A DNA stretch of 64,000 bases from Velocimicrobium porci (GTDB lineage: Bacteria > Bacillota > Clostridia > Lachnospirales > Lachnospiraceae), in NCBI RefSeq assembly GCF_009696045.1, contig NZ_VUMT01000001.1, forward strand, positions 248,001 to 312,000, given 5' to 3'. Shown here piece after piece: positions 35,039-44,693 of this stretch. The stretch's first letter is position 1. Each line of letters starts with the position of its first letter. The translations under genes and the position numbers were made by a program. The notes under the pieces were generated by a model. That model worked only from the letters and a program-made list of their open reading frames with translations. It was not told the origin of the DNA and ran no database searches.

Positions 35039-36232
35039 TTACTTCACAACTACAATTCCACTTACCGTCTTATCATTAAACGTTTTAATCGTAATCATAG
35101 CCTGCCCCTTTTTTTTCGCATGTAACATTCCATTCTTGTCCACAGACACTACAGATTTTTTACTTGAAAAATATGAAATCTTATTACTTGCACTGTTCGC
35201 TGTTAAAATAGGTTTCAACTGATACTTAGTTCCAATCTTCATTGTCTTTTTACTCCAAGACAACTTAACCGTCTTCGGTGCTTTTTTTACAATTACAATC
35301 ATTGTATCTTTTTTTCCACTTCCCGTTTTGACTGTAATCACTGTCTTTCCAGATTTCACCGCTTCAATCGTTCCATTTTTTGAAACAGTTGCTACTTTTT
35401 TGTCAGAACTAGTCCATTTGATTGAATCAGTACACCCTTTCGGTTTTAAAGAAATATTAGATAAATAAGACTCTCCAATCCCTAATGTCACAGTATCTTT
35501 AAAAAACTTTACCGATTCGGCCGTCATAAAAGAATAATTTTCGTCGCAACCACCTTTCCCATTATTCGTATTAGCACCTTCCACATTTCCATTTTGTGTA
35601 TATTGCCATATATCATAGTTTCCTGAATAGGCAGGCTTTTCGACATCATAATGTGCAACCCATACTTTTATTCCTTTTAGTTTACTAAAATCAAAATCAT
35701 TTTCTAAATGAGACGCAGAAGAATAAATCATTGGCGTATACCCGGCCTTTTCTATTTCCTTGCAAAATGCTTTTGCAATTTCTGTTGTATTAGCTTTTCC
35801 GCCTGCAAAAGTACCAGCCTTTTCCATATCATATGCAACTGGGTAATCCAGTTCTCTATTATTTAAAATCTTAATACAATATTTTGCCTCCAAAATTGCT
35901 CTCTCTGCCGTTCTTGCTCCACAATCATGATATACGCCAACTTTTAAGCCAGCTTTTCCAGCTTCCTCATAGTTTCTTTCAAACTGTGTATCCACATCTT
36001 TATAAAAATCATCCTCCGGCTCCATTCCAAGTCCTGAACGTATCATTGCAAACTCATATCCCTTATCTGCAACTTTTTCCCAATCAACCACTCCATTATG
36101 AGAAGACACATCAATTCCTTTCATGGAAGATACCTTTGCTTTTACTACTTTTAGCTCCGTTAAAATACCCCCCTGCACTAGTATCGTAACACACAATATA
36201 CCAGCTATAACTTTTTTAACAATACGACCCAT
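35039..36232 (-). CDS. Secreted GH25 muramidase with C-terminal Ig-like (Big_2-type) domains
   Basis: A 397-residue exported protein: signal peptide (KKVIAGILCVTILVQGGIL), then a glycoside hydrolase family 25 domain (~35-235) with GIDVSSHNGVVDWEKVADKGYEFAMIR, YPVAYDMEK containing the acidic catalytic pair, and YDIWQYTQNGNV. Residues ~240-397 hold two bacterial Ig-like repeats (DSIKWTSSDKKVATVSKNGTIEAV; ISYFSSKKSVVSVDKNGMLHAKKKG). GH25 enzymes cut the MurNAc-GlcNAc bond of peptidoglycan. No sortase motif. GGAGGG precedes the ATG at 36232. A role in own-wall turnover is more likely than a phage origin, since no phage genes are near. Confidence 0.92.
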   Translation of the reverse strand: MGRIVKKVIAGILCVTILVQGGILTELKVVKAKVSSMKGIDVSSHNGVVDWEKVADKGYEFAMIRSGLGMEPEDDFYKDVDTQFERNYEEAGKAGLKVGVYHDCGARTAERAILEAKYCIKILNNRELDYPVAYDMEKAGTFAGGKANTTEIAKAFCKEIEKAGYTPMIYSSASHLENDFDFSKLKGIKVWVAHYDVEKPAYSGNYDIWQYTQNGNVEGANTNNGKGGCDENYSFMTAESVKFFKDTVTLGIGESYLSNISLKPKGCTDSIKWTSSDKKVATVSKNGTIEAVKSGKTVITVKTGSGKKDTMIVIVKKAPKTVKLSWSKKTMKIGTKYQLKPILTANSASNKISYFSSKKSVVSVDKNGMLHAKKKGQAMITIKTFNDKTVSGIVVVK

Positions 36233-36346
36233 TTTTCCCTCCATAAATAATCTAAACTTTTTACATTATTTTACCATAATTTTTCTGAAATGTAAGTATC
36301 CCATCTGAAAACAAATCGTAAAATTCAAACATCCTCGCAGAGCGTT

Positions 36347-36383
36347 TTTGCTTTATAGGAGACGAAGTTTCCTATAAAGCAAA
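36347..36383. repeat. Perfect 14-bp stem hairpin beside the gdhA terminator
   Basis: TTTGCTTTATAGGA (36347-36360) is the exact complement of TCCTATAAAGCAAA (36370-36383), with a 9-base loop. It lies only four bases from the gdhA terminator and is not needed for it. CTCGCAGAGCG just outside recalls motifs in the hairpin cluster at 44451-44579, so it may belong to a family of palindromic elements. No copy of the whole unit was seen elsewhere in the window. Confidence 0.6.
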
Positions 36384-36386
36384 GAA

Positions 36387-36416
36387 AAGTCCCATAAACA
36401 CTGGTTTACAGGACTT
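36387..36416 (-). terminator. Terminator of gdhA
   Basis: On the minus strand AAGTCCTGTAAAC (36416-36404) and GTTTATGGGACTT (36399-36387) form a 13-position stem with two wobble pairs and a 4-base loop, followed by TTCTTT. It begins 33 bases after the gdhA stop codon. Confidence 0.75.
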
Positions 36417-36449
36417 ATCATTCTCATTTATTCTCTTAGAACTTCTCTA

Positions 36450-37805
<1,356 letters not shown>

Positions 37806-37898
37806 TTAAATTTAACACATTAAAGTGCCTGAAATAATTATACAACTATTTTTTCATTTGAAAATATTTTTTTTATTATACCATTTTATTTTATTATC

Positions 37899-37964
37899 AT
37901 TGCACAATTTTTCTTTTCTTTTTTTGTGCATATTTTTTCCACTTTTTTTTTATTATTGTGCAAT
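37899..37964 (-). promoter_or_regulatory. Repeated TTGTGCA sites in the gdhA upstream region
   Basis: ATTGCACAAT (37899-37908) and its exact inverse ATTGTGCAAT (37955-37964) flank a third half-site TTGTGCA (37924-37930), all in an otherwise T/A-homopolymer-rich region 115-180 bases before the gdhA ATG. A TATAAT-like box on the minus strand lies just downstream of them. Regularly repeated sites of this kind suggest a regulator that responds to nitrogen or carbon state. No regulator is identified. Confidence 0.4.
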
Positions 37965-38040
37965 AATGCTAGGTTCTAACCAAATTTTCTGTTCTCTTTC
38001 TCTATCATTCTTTGAGTAAATTTATTCCAGCCTGAATGCT

Positions 38041-38400
38041 TTATTGCAATTTTTCTTTCCACTCTGCCTCTTTAAATCCAATTAATACAAAATTATTTCC
38101 TATCACAAGCGGTCTTTTAATGAGCATCCCATCCGTCGCAAGCAACTCTAATTGTTCATCTTCTGACATTCCGATAAGCTTTTCTTTTAAATTTAATTCT
38201 TTATACTTTAGTCCACTCGTATTAAAAAAGCGTTTTAGTGGAAGTCTGCTTTTTCCCCACCACTCTTTTAATTCTTCTTTTGTCGGATTCTTCTCCACAA
38301 TATGTCTGTCTTCAAATGCAATATGGTTTTCCTCTAACCACTTTAGTGCTTTTTTACAAGTCGTACACTTTGGATATTCCAATACAATCAATTGTTTCAT
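38041..38400 (-). CDS. ArsC/Spx-family thioredoxin-fold protein
   Basis: A 119-residue protein of the arsenate reductase/Spx family. Seen: QLIVLEYPKCTTCKKALKWLEEN with a redox-type C12-x-x-C15 pair, LPLKRFFNTSGLKYKELNL, and GMLIKRPLVIGNNFVLIGFKEAEW (Arg-Pro cis-loop). It resembles YffB/Spx-like reductases more than dedicated arsenate reductases and no ars genes are near. AAAGGAGAG precedes the ATG at 38400. Whether it reduces a small molecule or binds RNA polymerase like Spx cannot be told; Spx itself is longer. Confidence 0.85.
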   Translation of the reverse strand: MKQLIVLEYPKCTTCKKALKWLEENHIAFEDRHIVEKNPTKEELKEWWGKSRLPLKRFFNTSGLKYKELNLKEKLIGMSEDEQLELLATDGMLIKRPLVIGNNFVLIGFKEAEWKEKLQ

Positions 38401-38485
38401 AACGTTCTCTCCTTTGCTTTGCCTACTAAATGTTACTCCATCTGCATAAATAACCATAACTTGTTTTTTATAACTCCTTCTTTAG

Positions 38486-41400
38486 TTAATGTGTCCCTGA
38501 ATTAATATAATCTCTTGCAGCAGATTTTTCAATATAATAAAGAAGTGCATCTCCATTTTTAAAATAAAAGTTTCGTCCAAAGAAATCTCTTTTTTGATAT
38601 TGAAACCCTTCTTTTTCCCACATATTACAATATCCAAATACCGAATTCCATTCATTTGTATAACTCAATTTTCTAACACCATCTGATACTGTTTCTATTT
38701 GAAAATTTACTAATAAATACCCATCCTTTAACCAAAATGGTTCCTTATAATCAATCCCATATTTCTTTTTCTCATATGATAATATATTATAACCTTTTTT
38801 ACAAACATGAATTTCGCTCGGCAAATAAAATTCAAAGTACCATTTTTGCATCGCTTTTGCTACTTGCTTCTCATCAACGGTTACTGGAATTTTTCCATCC
38901 GGGGTATAGTTGGCACCAATGTATGTTCTCAACTGTTCAGGAATCACTATATTACAAAACGAATATGCTTTTGCCTGTTCCGATTTAATTTTTTCTATCC
39001 TGCAGCCAACTAATTTGGCTTTTTCCTCAATTTCACTCTCTGGCACGCTCAAATATATTTCTCCCAACCGAATGTTCTTTCTATTTTTTTTATCTAACTC
39101 ACTTCCAATTTTTACAAGACTATGATTTTTTCCGCCAATTGTTTCTGTATAATAAACGTCAGCTTCCATTCGTTCTCCATTTTTTCCAATGTAAAAATAA
39201 GTTGGTGTAATTCGTATTTCATCATAAGATGAATTTAGATTTCCAACAGAAGTTAAATAAAATCGTGAAACATACCCCGTTTTTTGTATTCCTATGTTTG
39301 GGAAATATGGATGGCTTCCATTCACCATTACAAATGTCTGCTTCGCATCTCTTCCAACATAACAGCCATTTTGATTGTTACAACCAATCTTATACTCTAT
39401 ACCAGTTAAAGAAACTGAATTATTTTTTCTAAAAACACTTCTCCATATTGGATAGTCTGATATATCATATAATGTCAATCCATACAACCGTCCAGAAACC
39501 TCTACCATCTTCTCATCAGTAGCCACATAATTTTCATTTTCCACATTCGCATTTGACTCTTCTTTTTCCAGCTTATGGTTAAAATCACAATTTATAGTTC
39601 GTGTTCTGGCTTTTATACTATGATATCCTTCACTTACCCAGATTGGTAAATAAAATTCATTGTCGCTTTCATTTACTGTAACCCAACTTCCTGCCGGATA
39701 AAATTCTCTATTTTTATAAACATCAAAAGAAAATTTCACTTCCTTTTTTGAAATATATTTACTAAAATCGTTCTCGCCATACCCTTTCAAATTACTATGG
39801 TACCCATTTGATGGAACAGAAACTCTAAATTTTCGGTCTAACACTAATCCTGCTACTGATCGATCTGGACACAAGAGCTGATTATAAGATTTTGCATCTG
39901 AAAGAACTATATTACATATAGTCGGTGTATGCACTGTTACATTGTTAATGTTATCAATAGCATATTCAATCTCATTTCCCTCTAAATCAGCTCCTATATG
40001 GCAAATCCGACGATAGGTTACATACCCCTCACTCTCATAAATTCCATTTGCTTTTTTAGCATCAACTAACAAATGATTCGCAAAGCAGACTGTATCTGAT
40101 ATTCTTTTTGTCACCGGCAGTTTATTTGGAGCAATGGTTGTAGTATTACACCAATTATCAGACATAATTGTTTTTCCATTAAATATTAAACTATCATTAC
40201 GAACTTTAATATCCCCTATCGTAGTTTCTCCATTCACCGGCTCTTCTAAATGATTATGATGCTTTACATAAGTGATCTTTGGGATACTATAATCTGGACT
40301 TGGTAGTAAAGTAATCTGGTGATTTGGCAACGAATCATTGCAAACCGTTGCATACGCCAATTTATATACATTTAACTCAATAATTTTCCAATAAGAGTAT
40401 GACCGCAAAACCTCTACATAACGATCTGGATTAAGCGTTCCGTCTTTGTTTTTCTTCTTTTTGGTAGGAATTCTTTTGCGATATGTTTTTGTTCCATAAT
40501 ACCTTCGAAATTTATATTGTGTTAAATACTCACTTGTCGTTACATTAACATATTGCATTTCTGAACTTGGAATTCCTTCTTTCGAATCAAACTTCTCTCT
40601 TCCCCTCTCATCAGCTTGAATGATCCCATCAACAAATGGTTCTATTATATCCTCCTCTATTTCTTCCTGGCAGTATTTAGAACTAGCTTTTTTGTATTTT
40701 TTATATACACATACTATCTCAATTCCCTGGTCTGTAACGTCATAAAAACGATTTCTTAGTTGTCTTAATTCAACCTTATAATTTTCAAAATCCAATTTAG
40801 GATTATAGTTTGTTTTCAAGTCCCCATTTGCTCTTCGATAAGTTCCATTCTTATGCTCTTTCTCTTTTTCTCCCATATCTGCCCAATAAGTACGATATAA
40901 ATAGTAATCTTCTCCCGATTTAAGGTCCAGTTTTGCAGGAATCTGATTGGTTTTCGTCTCAAAATTGGTATGCGGCTTAACACTTGTAATCTTTTTACGC
41001 TGTATTATTGTATATTTCTTCGTATCATATCGCATTGTAGTCAAATAAACCGGTACAGGTTTTGGATCATATGGAACTGGTACATCAAATCTATCTCTGA
41101 AATCCTGTGGTCTTGTCCAAAACACTCCATCTGGATACATAATTTCTCTTAATTTACAAATTCCCTCTTTCGTTTTTAAAATTTTTTCACTCTTTCCATT
41201 GCGATAATTGATTTTAAAAATTCCATTTAAGTAAATATTTCCACCTGATAATTTCAGAGTCATGCTGTTTATCTTTGCCTTTTTGACGGCTTTTGTTACT
41301 TCTTCTTGGGGGATGGTAAATGTTGTTTTCACTTGTGTTCCATTATGGATACTTTCACTTTTTTTCCATTCCTCTTTTATCATCAAAGTTGCATATTTCT

Positions 41401-41662
41401 TATCTTTTCTTGGGTTTCCGTCATTCCCGTTCGGTACTCCACTATTCGATGTTTTACATTTATCAGCTCTTAGCGTAAATCCAATCGTTTCCCAACTGGT
41501 TGCCTTGGGACTTGCTTTTTTATCTGTAGTTGTCCACGTAATATTTCCATCCTTTTCATAGTGTGGTTTTGCCTGTTCATCAAATTCACTAGCGGCTTGA
41601 CTTTGTATTGGGAACAAAAGGAATAGCACAACAAAAAATAATATTTTTTTTATTTTTCTCAA
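38486..41662 (-). CDS. Large secreted protein of unknown function (TTG start)
   Basis: A 1058-residue exported protein. I place the start at a TTG (41662) because AGGGGG lies eight bases upstream and the N-terminus then reads LRKIKKILFFVVLFLLFPIQ, a normal signal peptide; an upstream ATG would overlap the preceding gene. The mature part is beta-rich with many Lys, Tyr and Asn residues and at least 15 scattered cysteines. Repeated short patterns occur (LPIWVSEGYHSIKART; FWLKDGYLLVNFQIE; FYLPSEIHVCKKGY), suggesting related beta domains. No LPxTG, SLH, protease or glycosidase motif was recognised. It follows the next gene upstream by 16 bases, so the pair is one operon. Confidence 0.8.
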   Translation of the reverse strand: MRKIKKILFFVVLFLLFPIQSQAASEFDEQAKPHYEKDGNITWTTTDKKASPKATSWETIGFTLRADKCKTSNSGVPNGNDGNPRKDKKYATLMIKEEWKKSESIHNGTQVKTTFTIPQEEVTKAVKKAKINSMTLKLSGGNIYLNGIFKINYRNGKSEKILKTKEGICKLREIMYPDGVFWTRPQDFRDRFDVPVPYDPKPVPVYLTTMRYDTKKYTIIQRKKITSVKPHTNFETKTNQIPAKLDLKSGEDYYLYRTYWADMGEKEKEHKNGTYRRANGDLKTNYNPKLDFENYKVELRQLRNRFYDVTDQGIEIVCVYKKYKKASSKYCQEEIEEDIIEPFVDGIIQADERGREKFDSKEGIPSSEMQYVNVTTSEYLTQYKFRRYYGTKTYRKRIPTKKKKNKDGTLNPDRYVEVLRSYSYWKIIELNVYKLAYATVCNDSLPNHQITLLPSPDYSIPKITYVKHHNHLEEPVNGETTIGDIKVRNDSLIFNGKTIMSDNWCNTTTIAPNKLPVTKRISDTVCFANHLLVDAKKANGIYESEGYVTYRRICHIGADLEGNEIEYAIDNINNVTVHTPTICNIVLSDAKSYNQLLCPDRSVAGLVLDRKFRVSVPSNGYHSNLKGYGENDFSKYISKKEVKFSFDVYKNREFYPAGSWVTVNESDNEFYLPIWVSEGYHSIKARTRTINCDFNHKLEKEESNANVENENYVATDEKMVEVSGRLYGLTLYDISDYPIWRSVFRKNNSVSLTGIEYKIGCNNQNGCYVGRDAKQTFVMVNGSHPYFPNIGIQKTGYVSRFYLTSVGNLNSSYDEIRITPTYFYIGKNGERMEADVYYTETIGGKNHSLVKIGSELDKKNRKNIRLGEIYLSVPESEIEEKAKLVGCRIEKIKSEQAKAYSFCNIVIPEQLRTYIGANYTPDGKIPVTVDEKQVAKAMQKWYFEFYLPSEIHVCKKGYNILSYEKKKYGIDYKEPFWLKDGYLLVNFQIETVSDGVRKLSYTNEWNSVFGYCNMWEKEGFQYQKRDFFGRNFYFKNGDALLYYIEKSAARDYINSGTH

Positions 41663-41678
41663 TTTTATGCCCCCTGTT

Positions 41679-42887
41679 TTATAAACTATCATCTAAAGAA
41701 TCATCAGAAATTCCAAAGGCAGCACCATTATATTCCATGTTATTTCCTGTCAATTGCAAATCAAAATCTGCTTCATACCATTTATTTGGTCTTAAATATT
41801 GCAAGTAAATATCATTTCCATAAATCATATAATTTTGTTTACAAGATTTAGCAGAATAAAACTCCTTTACAGAACATAATTTAAATTTTACATGAGCTCG
41901 TACCCAAAAGCCAGAGTCTTCATACATCGTAGATGGTTCTACAACTACTTGTTGCACTTGCAATTTTACTTTGTTTTTCTTGGCAATACTGGCATATTTG
42001 CGAATATATTTTGGTTTATCTTTATCCATTTCTTTGTCATCATAAATGATATACGTTTTTCGCAATTCGTTAATCCATCGATTGCTCACTGTTTGGTAGT
42101 CAAAACTTAATCGAAGCCATAAATTATCTTCTACTTTTTTACACCAAATATCTTGGTACTTATCGAGTTCTTCACTCATTTTATATTTGATTCCCCAGTA
42201 CGAAGTAAAGGTTCTTTTTCTTAAATTCTTTGGTCGAGTATAATCTTTAAATTCCTTTGGTTTCTTCCCCCATTTGCTTCGTTCGTAGGTAGTTTTTTTC
42301 TCATAAAAACTATTTGGAAAACTTGCCAAAATATAAGAAAAATTTTTATAATTTTTAGGCAAGTTTGTAGTTCTTATAACTTGTCCATCCGGACTTAATT
42401 TCACTCGCTTTTTTTTATCGACCAATCGTTCTAAAATCCCATTTACTTCTATTCTTTCCAACGATTTATTTGCATTAAAATTTCTACTCTGTGTATATGC
42501 CCCATTTGATTTTCCAGGCATAATTCCTTTTACAAAGCATTTGTATATTGCATCTTTTTTCTTCGCTCCTATTCCCTTTAATCCTGTGATTCTTTTCTTT
42601 TTTATCACTTGCTCATATACTTTCTTTTTATAATGGTTTCCATTTATACTCTCATCTGCACGATCTATTAGTAGTGCTGCCTCACCATTTGTAATATCTT
42701 TTTCTCGATTTTGAAATTCATTATCCCTATATAAACTATTTTCGTCTATCCCTGTCACTTTCTCCAATTTTTTTGTAAAATCAGCAATACTAATTGTTTT
42801 CGTCTTCTCTATTGCCATAACTTTCATTCCAGATATCCCTATTAAAATTATTGCAAAGAACATAATTACACTTACTTGTTTTCTCAT
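41679..42887 (-). CDS. Secreted protein with a degenerate SLH-like N-terminal region
   Basis: A 402-residue exported protein with signal peptide (VSVIMFFAIILIGISGMKVMA). Residues ~30-150 resemble S-layer homology repeats: ITNGEAALLIDRADE, then FVKGIMPGKSNGAYTQSRNF followed by NANKSLERIEVNGILERLV, matching the GI..G...G.F.P...LTRAE pattern in outline, with the TRAE core altered. Residues ~160-400 are not recognised; they are Tyr/Lys/Trp rich. GGGAGG precedes the ATG. It is followed at once by the large secreted protein, and the two probably act together at the cell surface. Confidence 0.78.
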   Translation of the reverse strand: MRKQVSVIMFFAIILIGISGMKVMAIEKTKTISIADFTKKLEKVTGIDENSLYRDNEFQNREKDITNGEAALLIDRADESINGNHYKKKVYEQVIKKKRITGLKGIGAKKKDAIYKCFVKGIMPGKSNGAYTQSRNFNANKSLERIEVNGILERLVDKKKRVKLSPDGQVIRTTNLPKNYKNFSYILASFPNSFYEKKTTYERSKWGKKPKEFKDYTRPKNLRKRTFTSYWGIKYKMSEELDKYQDIWCKKVEDNLWLRLSFDYQTVSNRWINELRKTYIIYDDKEMDKDKPKYIRKYASIAKKNKVKLQVQQVVVEPSTMYEDSGFWVRAHVKFKLCSVKEFYSAKSCKQNYMIYGNDIYLQYLRPNKWYEADFDLQLTGNNMEYNGAAFGISDDSLDDSL

Positions 42888-43271
42888 TTTTTCCTCCCAA
42901 TTTACTTAAAAATATTCATTTCTTTTTCAAAAAATGGTTCACTAATACTACGCAAATGTACTTATCTACAATTGCGTATAAGCAACAACACTAACTATCT
43001 AAAATCATATATTTTTTTAGAGCTTTCTCCTTTCCTTTTTACTTTCGCTTACAAGGATAAAATGATAGAATTATCAAAGAATTAACTTTTATAGTTTATA
43101 AATTTATATCTGTTTTTTTCATCTCCCATATGAATATAAAACAAATATTAAGAATATAATTTTTAGATTATTACTCCTATCACTTACGCTTTGTATATTC
43201 ATCATAACACATTCTACTACCATTCGCAATCTATATTTTTCCTAATTTTTCCTGTCTCTTATATGCACTTT
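42888..43271. other. AT-rich upstream region of the secreted-protein pair, no gene seen
   Basis: These 384 bases lie upstream of the minus-strand secreted-protein operon. I see no coding frame with a ribosome site on either strand. On the minus strand a TATGAT box lies near 43200 and may be the operon promoter, which would give a 5' leader of about 300 bases. No known riboswitch motif was recognised in it. Confidence 0.4.
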
Positions 43272-43304
43272 AACTATACCGAATGTTGAATAGGCGGTAT
43301 AGTT
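43272..43304. repeat. Perfect 10-bp inverted repeat
   Basis: AACTATACCG (43272-43281) is the exact complement of CGGTATAGTT (43295-43304), with a 13-base loop. It lies between the secreted-protein operon and the terminator of the acyltransferase gene. There is no T-run directly after it on either strand, so an operator is as likely as a hairpin. Confidence 0.5.
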
Positions 43305-43358
43305 ATTACAAAAATGACCTCTTAAAAAGAGTAATTCATGAAGAATGATGGAAATAAA

Positions 43359-43434
43359 AACCACCAGTCCAGTGTAATATTATTAACTTAAGAAAAAATA
43401 GTTAAGTTTATAATATTACATCGAACCGGTGGTT
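43359..43434 (-). terminator. Large nested hairpin ending the acyltransferase transcript
   Basis: Three nested paired blocks: AACCACC (43359-43365) with GGTGGTT (43428-43434); TGTAATATTA (43373-43382) with TAATATTACA (43411-43420); and AACTTA (43385-43390) with TAAGTT (43403-43408). On the minus strand the hairpin is followed by TTTTTATTT. It begins 20 bases after the acyltransferase stop codon. At 76 bases it is longer than most intrinsic terminators. Confidence 0.65.
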
Positions 43435-43454
43435 CATAAAAAATACATGACTAT

Positions 43455-44435
43455 TTAAACCGTACATCTTCTTTTTACAATCCGCTCAATTGGAATACAA
43501 GACAACTTACCAACCATCTGGTTTATTTTATTACTAGACAATACAAGGCATAATAATAAGGAGAAGCCAATTAGTAATACAACACCTGCCGAACTATCAA
43601 AAAAATCATAGATCGATGTGCAGTACTGTAATGTTTTTACAATTGCACCATGAGTCAAATAAATTCCCATTGTCCTTGAACCAATATAAGAAAACCAATA
43701 TTGTTTCCTTGGTATAAGAACTGCAATCAAATAAATTACACCCGTTGCTATTACGTACAAAATACCTCTCTGAAGCCATCCATTTGATAACTCCATCTTT
43801 TCATAACTGTAACATGACTCAAAAAGATGAATGTCAATTGACTCACTAAATAAACAAAGCCACCCAAAAATACCTGCCAGTAAAATTCCTGCTGATATCT
43901 TTACAGATTTTTTATTTGCAAATTCCATAAACTTAGCCTTATCAAATTGATAGCCTAATAAAAAATATGGAAAGAATGTAATCATTCTTGATAACGATAA
44001 ATACCTTCCAATACTATCATCAAACCCAGCTAAAATACCAATAAAAAATGCAATTGGCACAATTCCTTTTATCATAGACACCCTATCAATCACACATCGC
44101 CAAACAAATAAGGAAAGCAAAAACCATAATGTATAGTTTGGAGTAAACAGTGTAAAATCTGTTTCAACTTCCCATAAATAATTGGCCAAAAAGTAAAATC
44201 CTATTTGTGCAATTGTATACGGAACAATTAAACGTTTTACTAATTTTTCAAAGGAATTATGCTTGGAAAAATACCCCGAAACAAATGCAAAGGCCGGCAT
44301 ATGAAATAGATAAACTACCTTGCGGATAAAAAGGGCAAGAGACATATCGTTTCCCAATGGTTCTAAATAATGAGCCATTACAACTAAAAAAATAAGAAAT
44401 GCCTTATAATTATCAAAATAACTGTCCCGCTTCAT
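43455..44435 (-). CDS. Membrane acyltransferase (acyltransferase-3 / fucose-4-O-acetylase-like)
   Basis: A 326-residue integral membrane protein with about ten hydrophobic helices. Seen: RDSYFDNYKAFLIFLVVMAHYLEPLG, in which the His near the end of helix 1 is the conserved catalytic position, VYLFHMPAFAFVSGYF (the FHMP.F.F.SG motif), and YTLWFLLSLFVWR. Proteins of this family O-acetylate surface sugars, often exopolysaccharide or peptidoglycan-linked glycans. The start at 44435 is chosen for GGAG six bases upstream; open frame upstream runs only through the hairpin cluster. It is not within a polysaccharide cluster, so its target is unclear. Confidence 0.88.
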   Translation of the reverse strand: MKRDSYFDNYKAFLIFLVVMAHYLEPLGNDMSLALFIRKVVYLFHMPAFAFVSGYFSKHNSFEKLVKRLIVPYTIAQIGFYFLANYLWEVETDFTLFTPNYTLWFLLSLFVWRCVIDRVSMIKGIVPIAFFIGILAGFDDSIGRYLSLSRMITFFPYFLLGYQFDKAKFMEFANKKSVKISAGILLAGIFGWLCLFSESIDIHLFESCYSYEKMELSNGWLQRGILYVIATGVIYLIAVLIPRKQYWFSYIGSRTMGIYLTHGAIVKTLQYCTSIYDFFDSSAGVVLLIGFSLLLCLVLSSNKINQMVGKLSCIPIERIVKRRCTV

Positions 44436-44450
44436 AATAATCTCCATTCC

Positions 44451-44579
44451 GCAGACGCATTGCGTCGGAGGAATCGCGAGCTGAATTTCAGATTCAGCTC
44501 TGCGATAAAAGCTATTTTGTGGCGCCTGCGGCACAAATAGCCGTGCGAAAAATAAGCTATCGGGCTTATTTTTCACACT
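44451..44579 (-). repeat. Cluster of four successive hairpins before the acyltransferase gene
   Basis: Within 129 bases: GACGCA/TGCGTC (44454-44466); ATCGC+GAGCTGAAT with ATTCAGCTC+GCGAT (44472-44505, one bulge); GCTATTTTGTG with CACAAATAGC (44510-44541, one bulge); and GAAAAATAAGC with GCTTATTTTTC (44546-44576). Almost every base is paired. The segment is richer in G and C than its surroundings. It lies 16 bases before the ATG, so it is either a structured 5' leader or a compound palindromic repeat inserted there. Confidence 0.7.
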
Positions 44580-44693
44580 ATCTTACCTCACTTACAACGA
44601 ACACATAATTTTTCAACAAAGCAAAACAATATTATTCTCTTTTTTTCCCCTTGTCAACAAAAAACACATAAAATTCAAATTATTATTCTATTT

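Noticed and set aside
35039-36232. GH25 gene as a prophage endolysin
   Set aside because: It has a standard signal peptide and Ig-like repeats, and there is no holin or structural phage gene around it.
38041-38400. Arsenate detoxification gene
   Set aside because: No arsR, arsB or acr3 gene nearby and the sequence is closer to general ArsC/Spx-like thiol proteins, so a specific arsenate role is unsupported.
43359-43434. MITE for the hairpin after the acyltransferase gene
   Set aside because: Its position 20 bases after a stop codon and the T-run following in the gene direction fit a terminator; no target duplication is visible.
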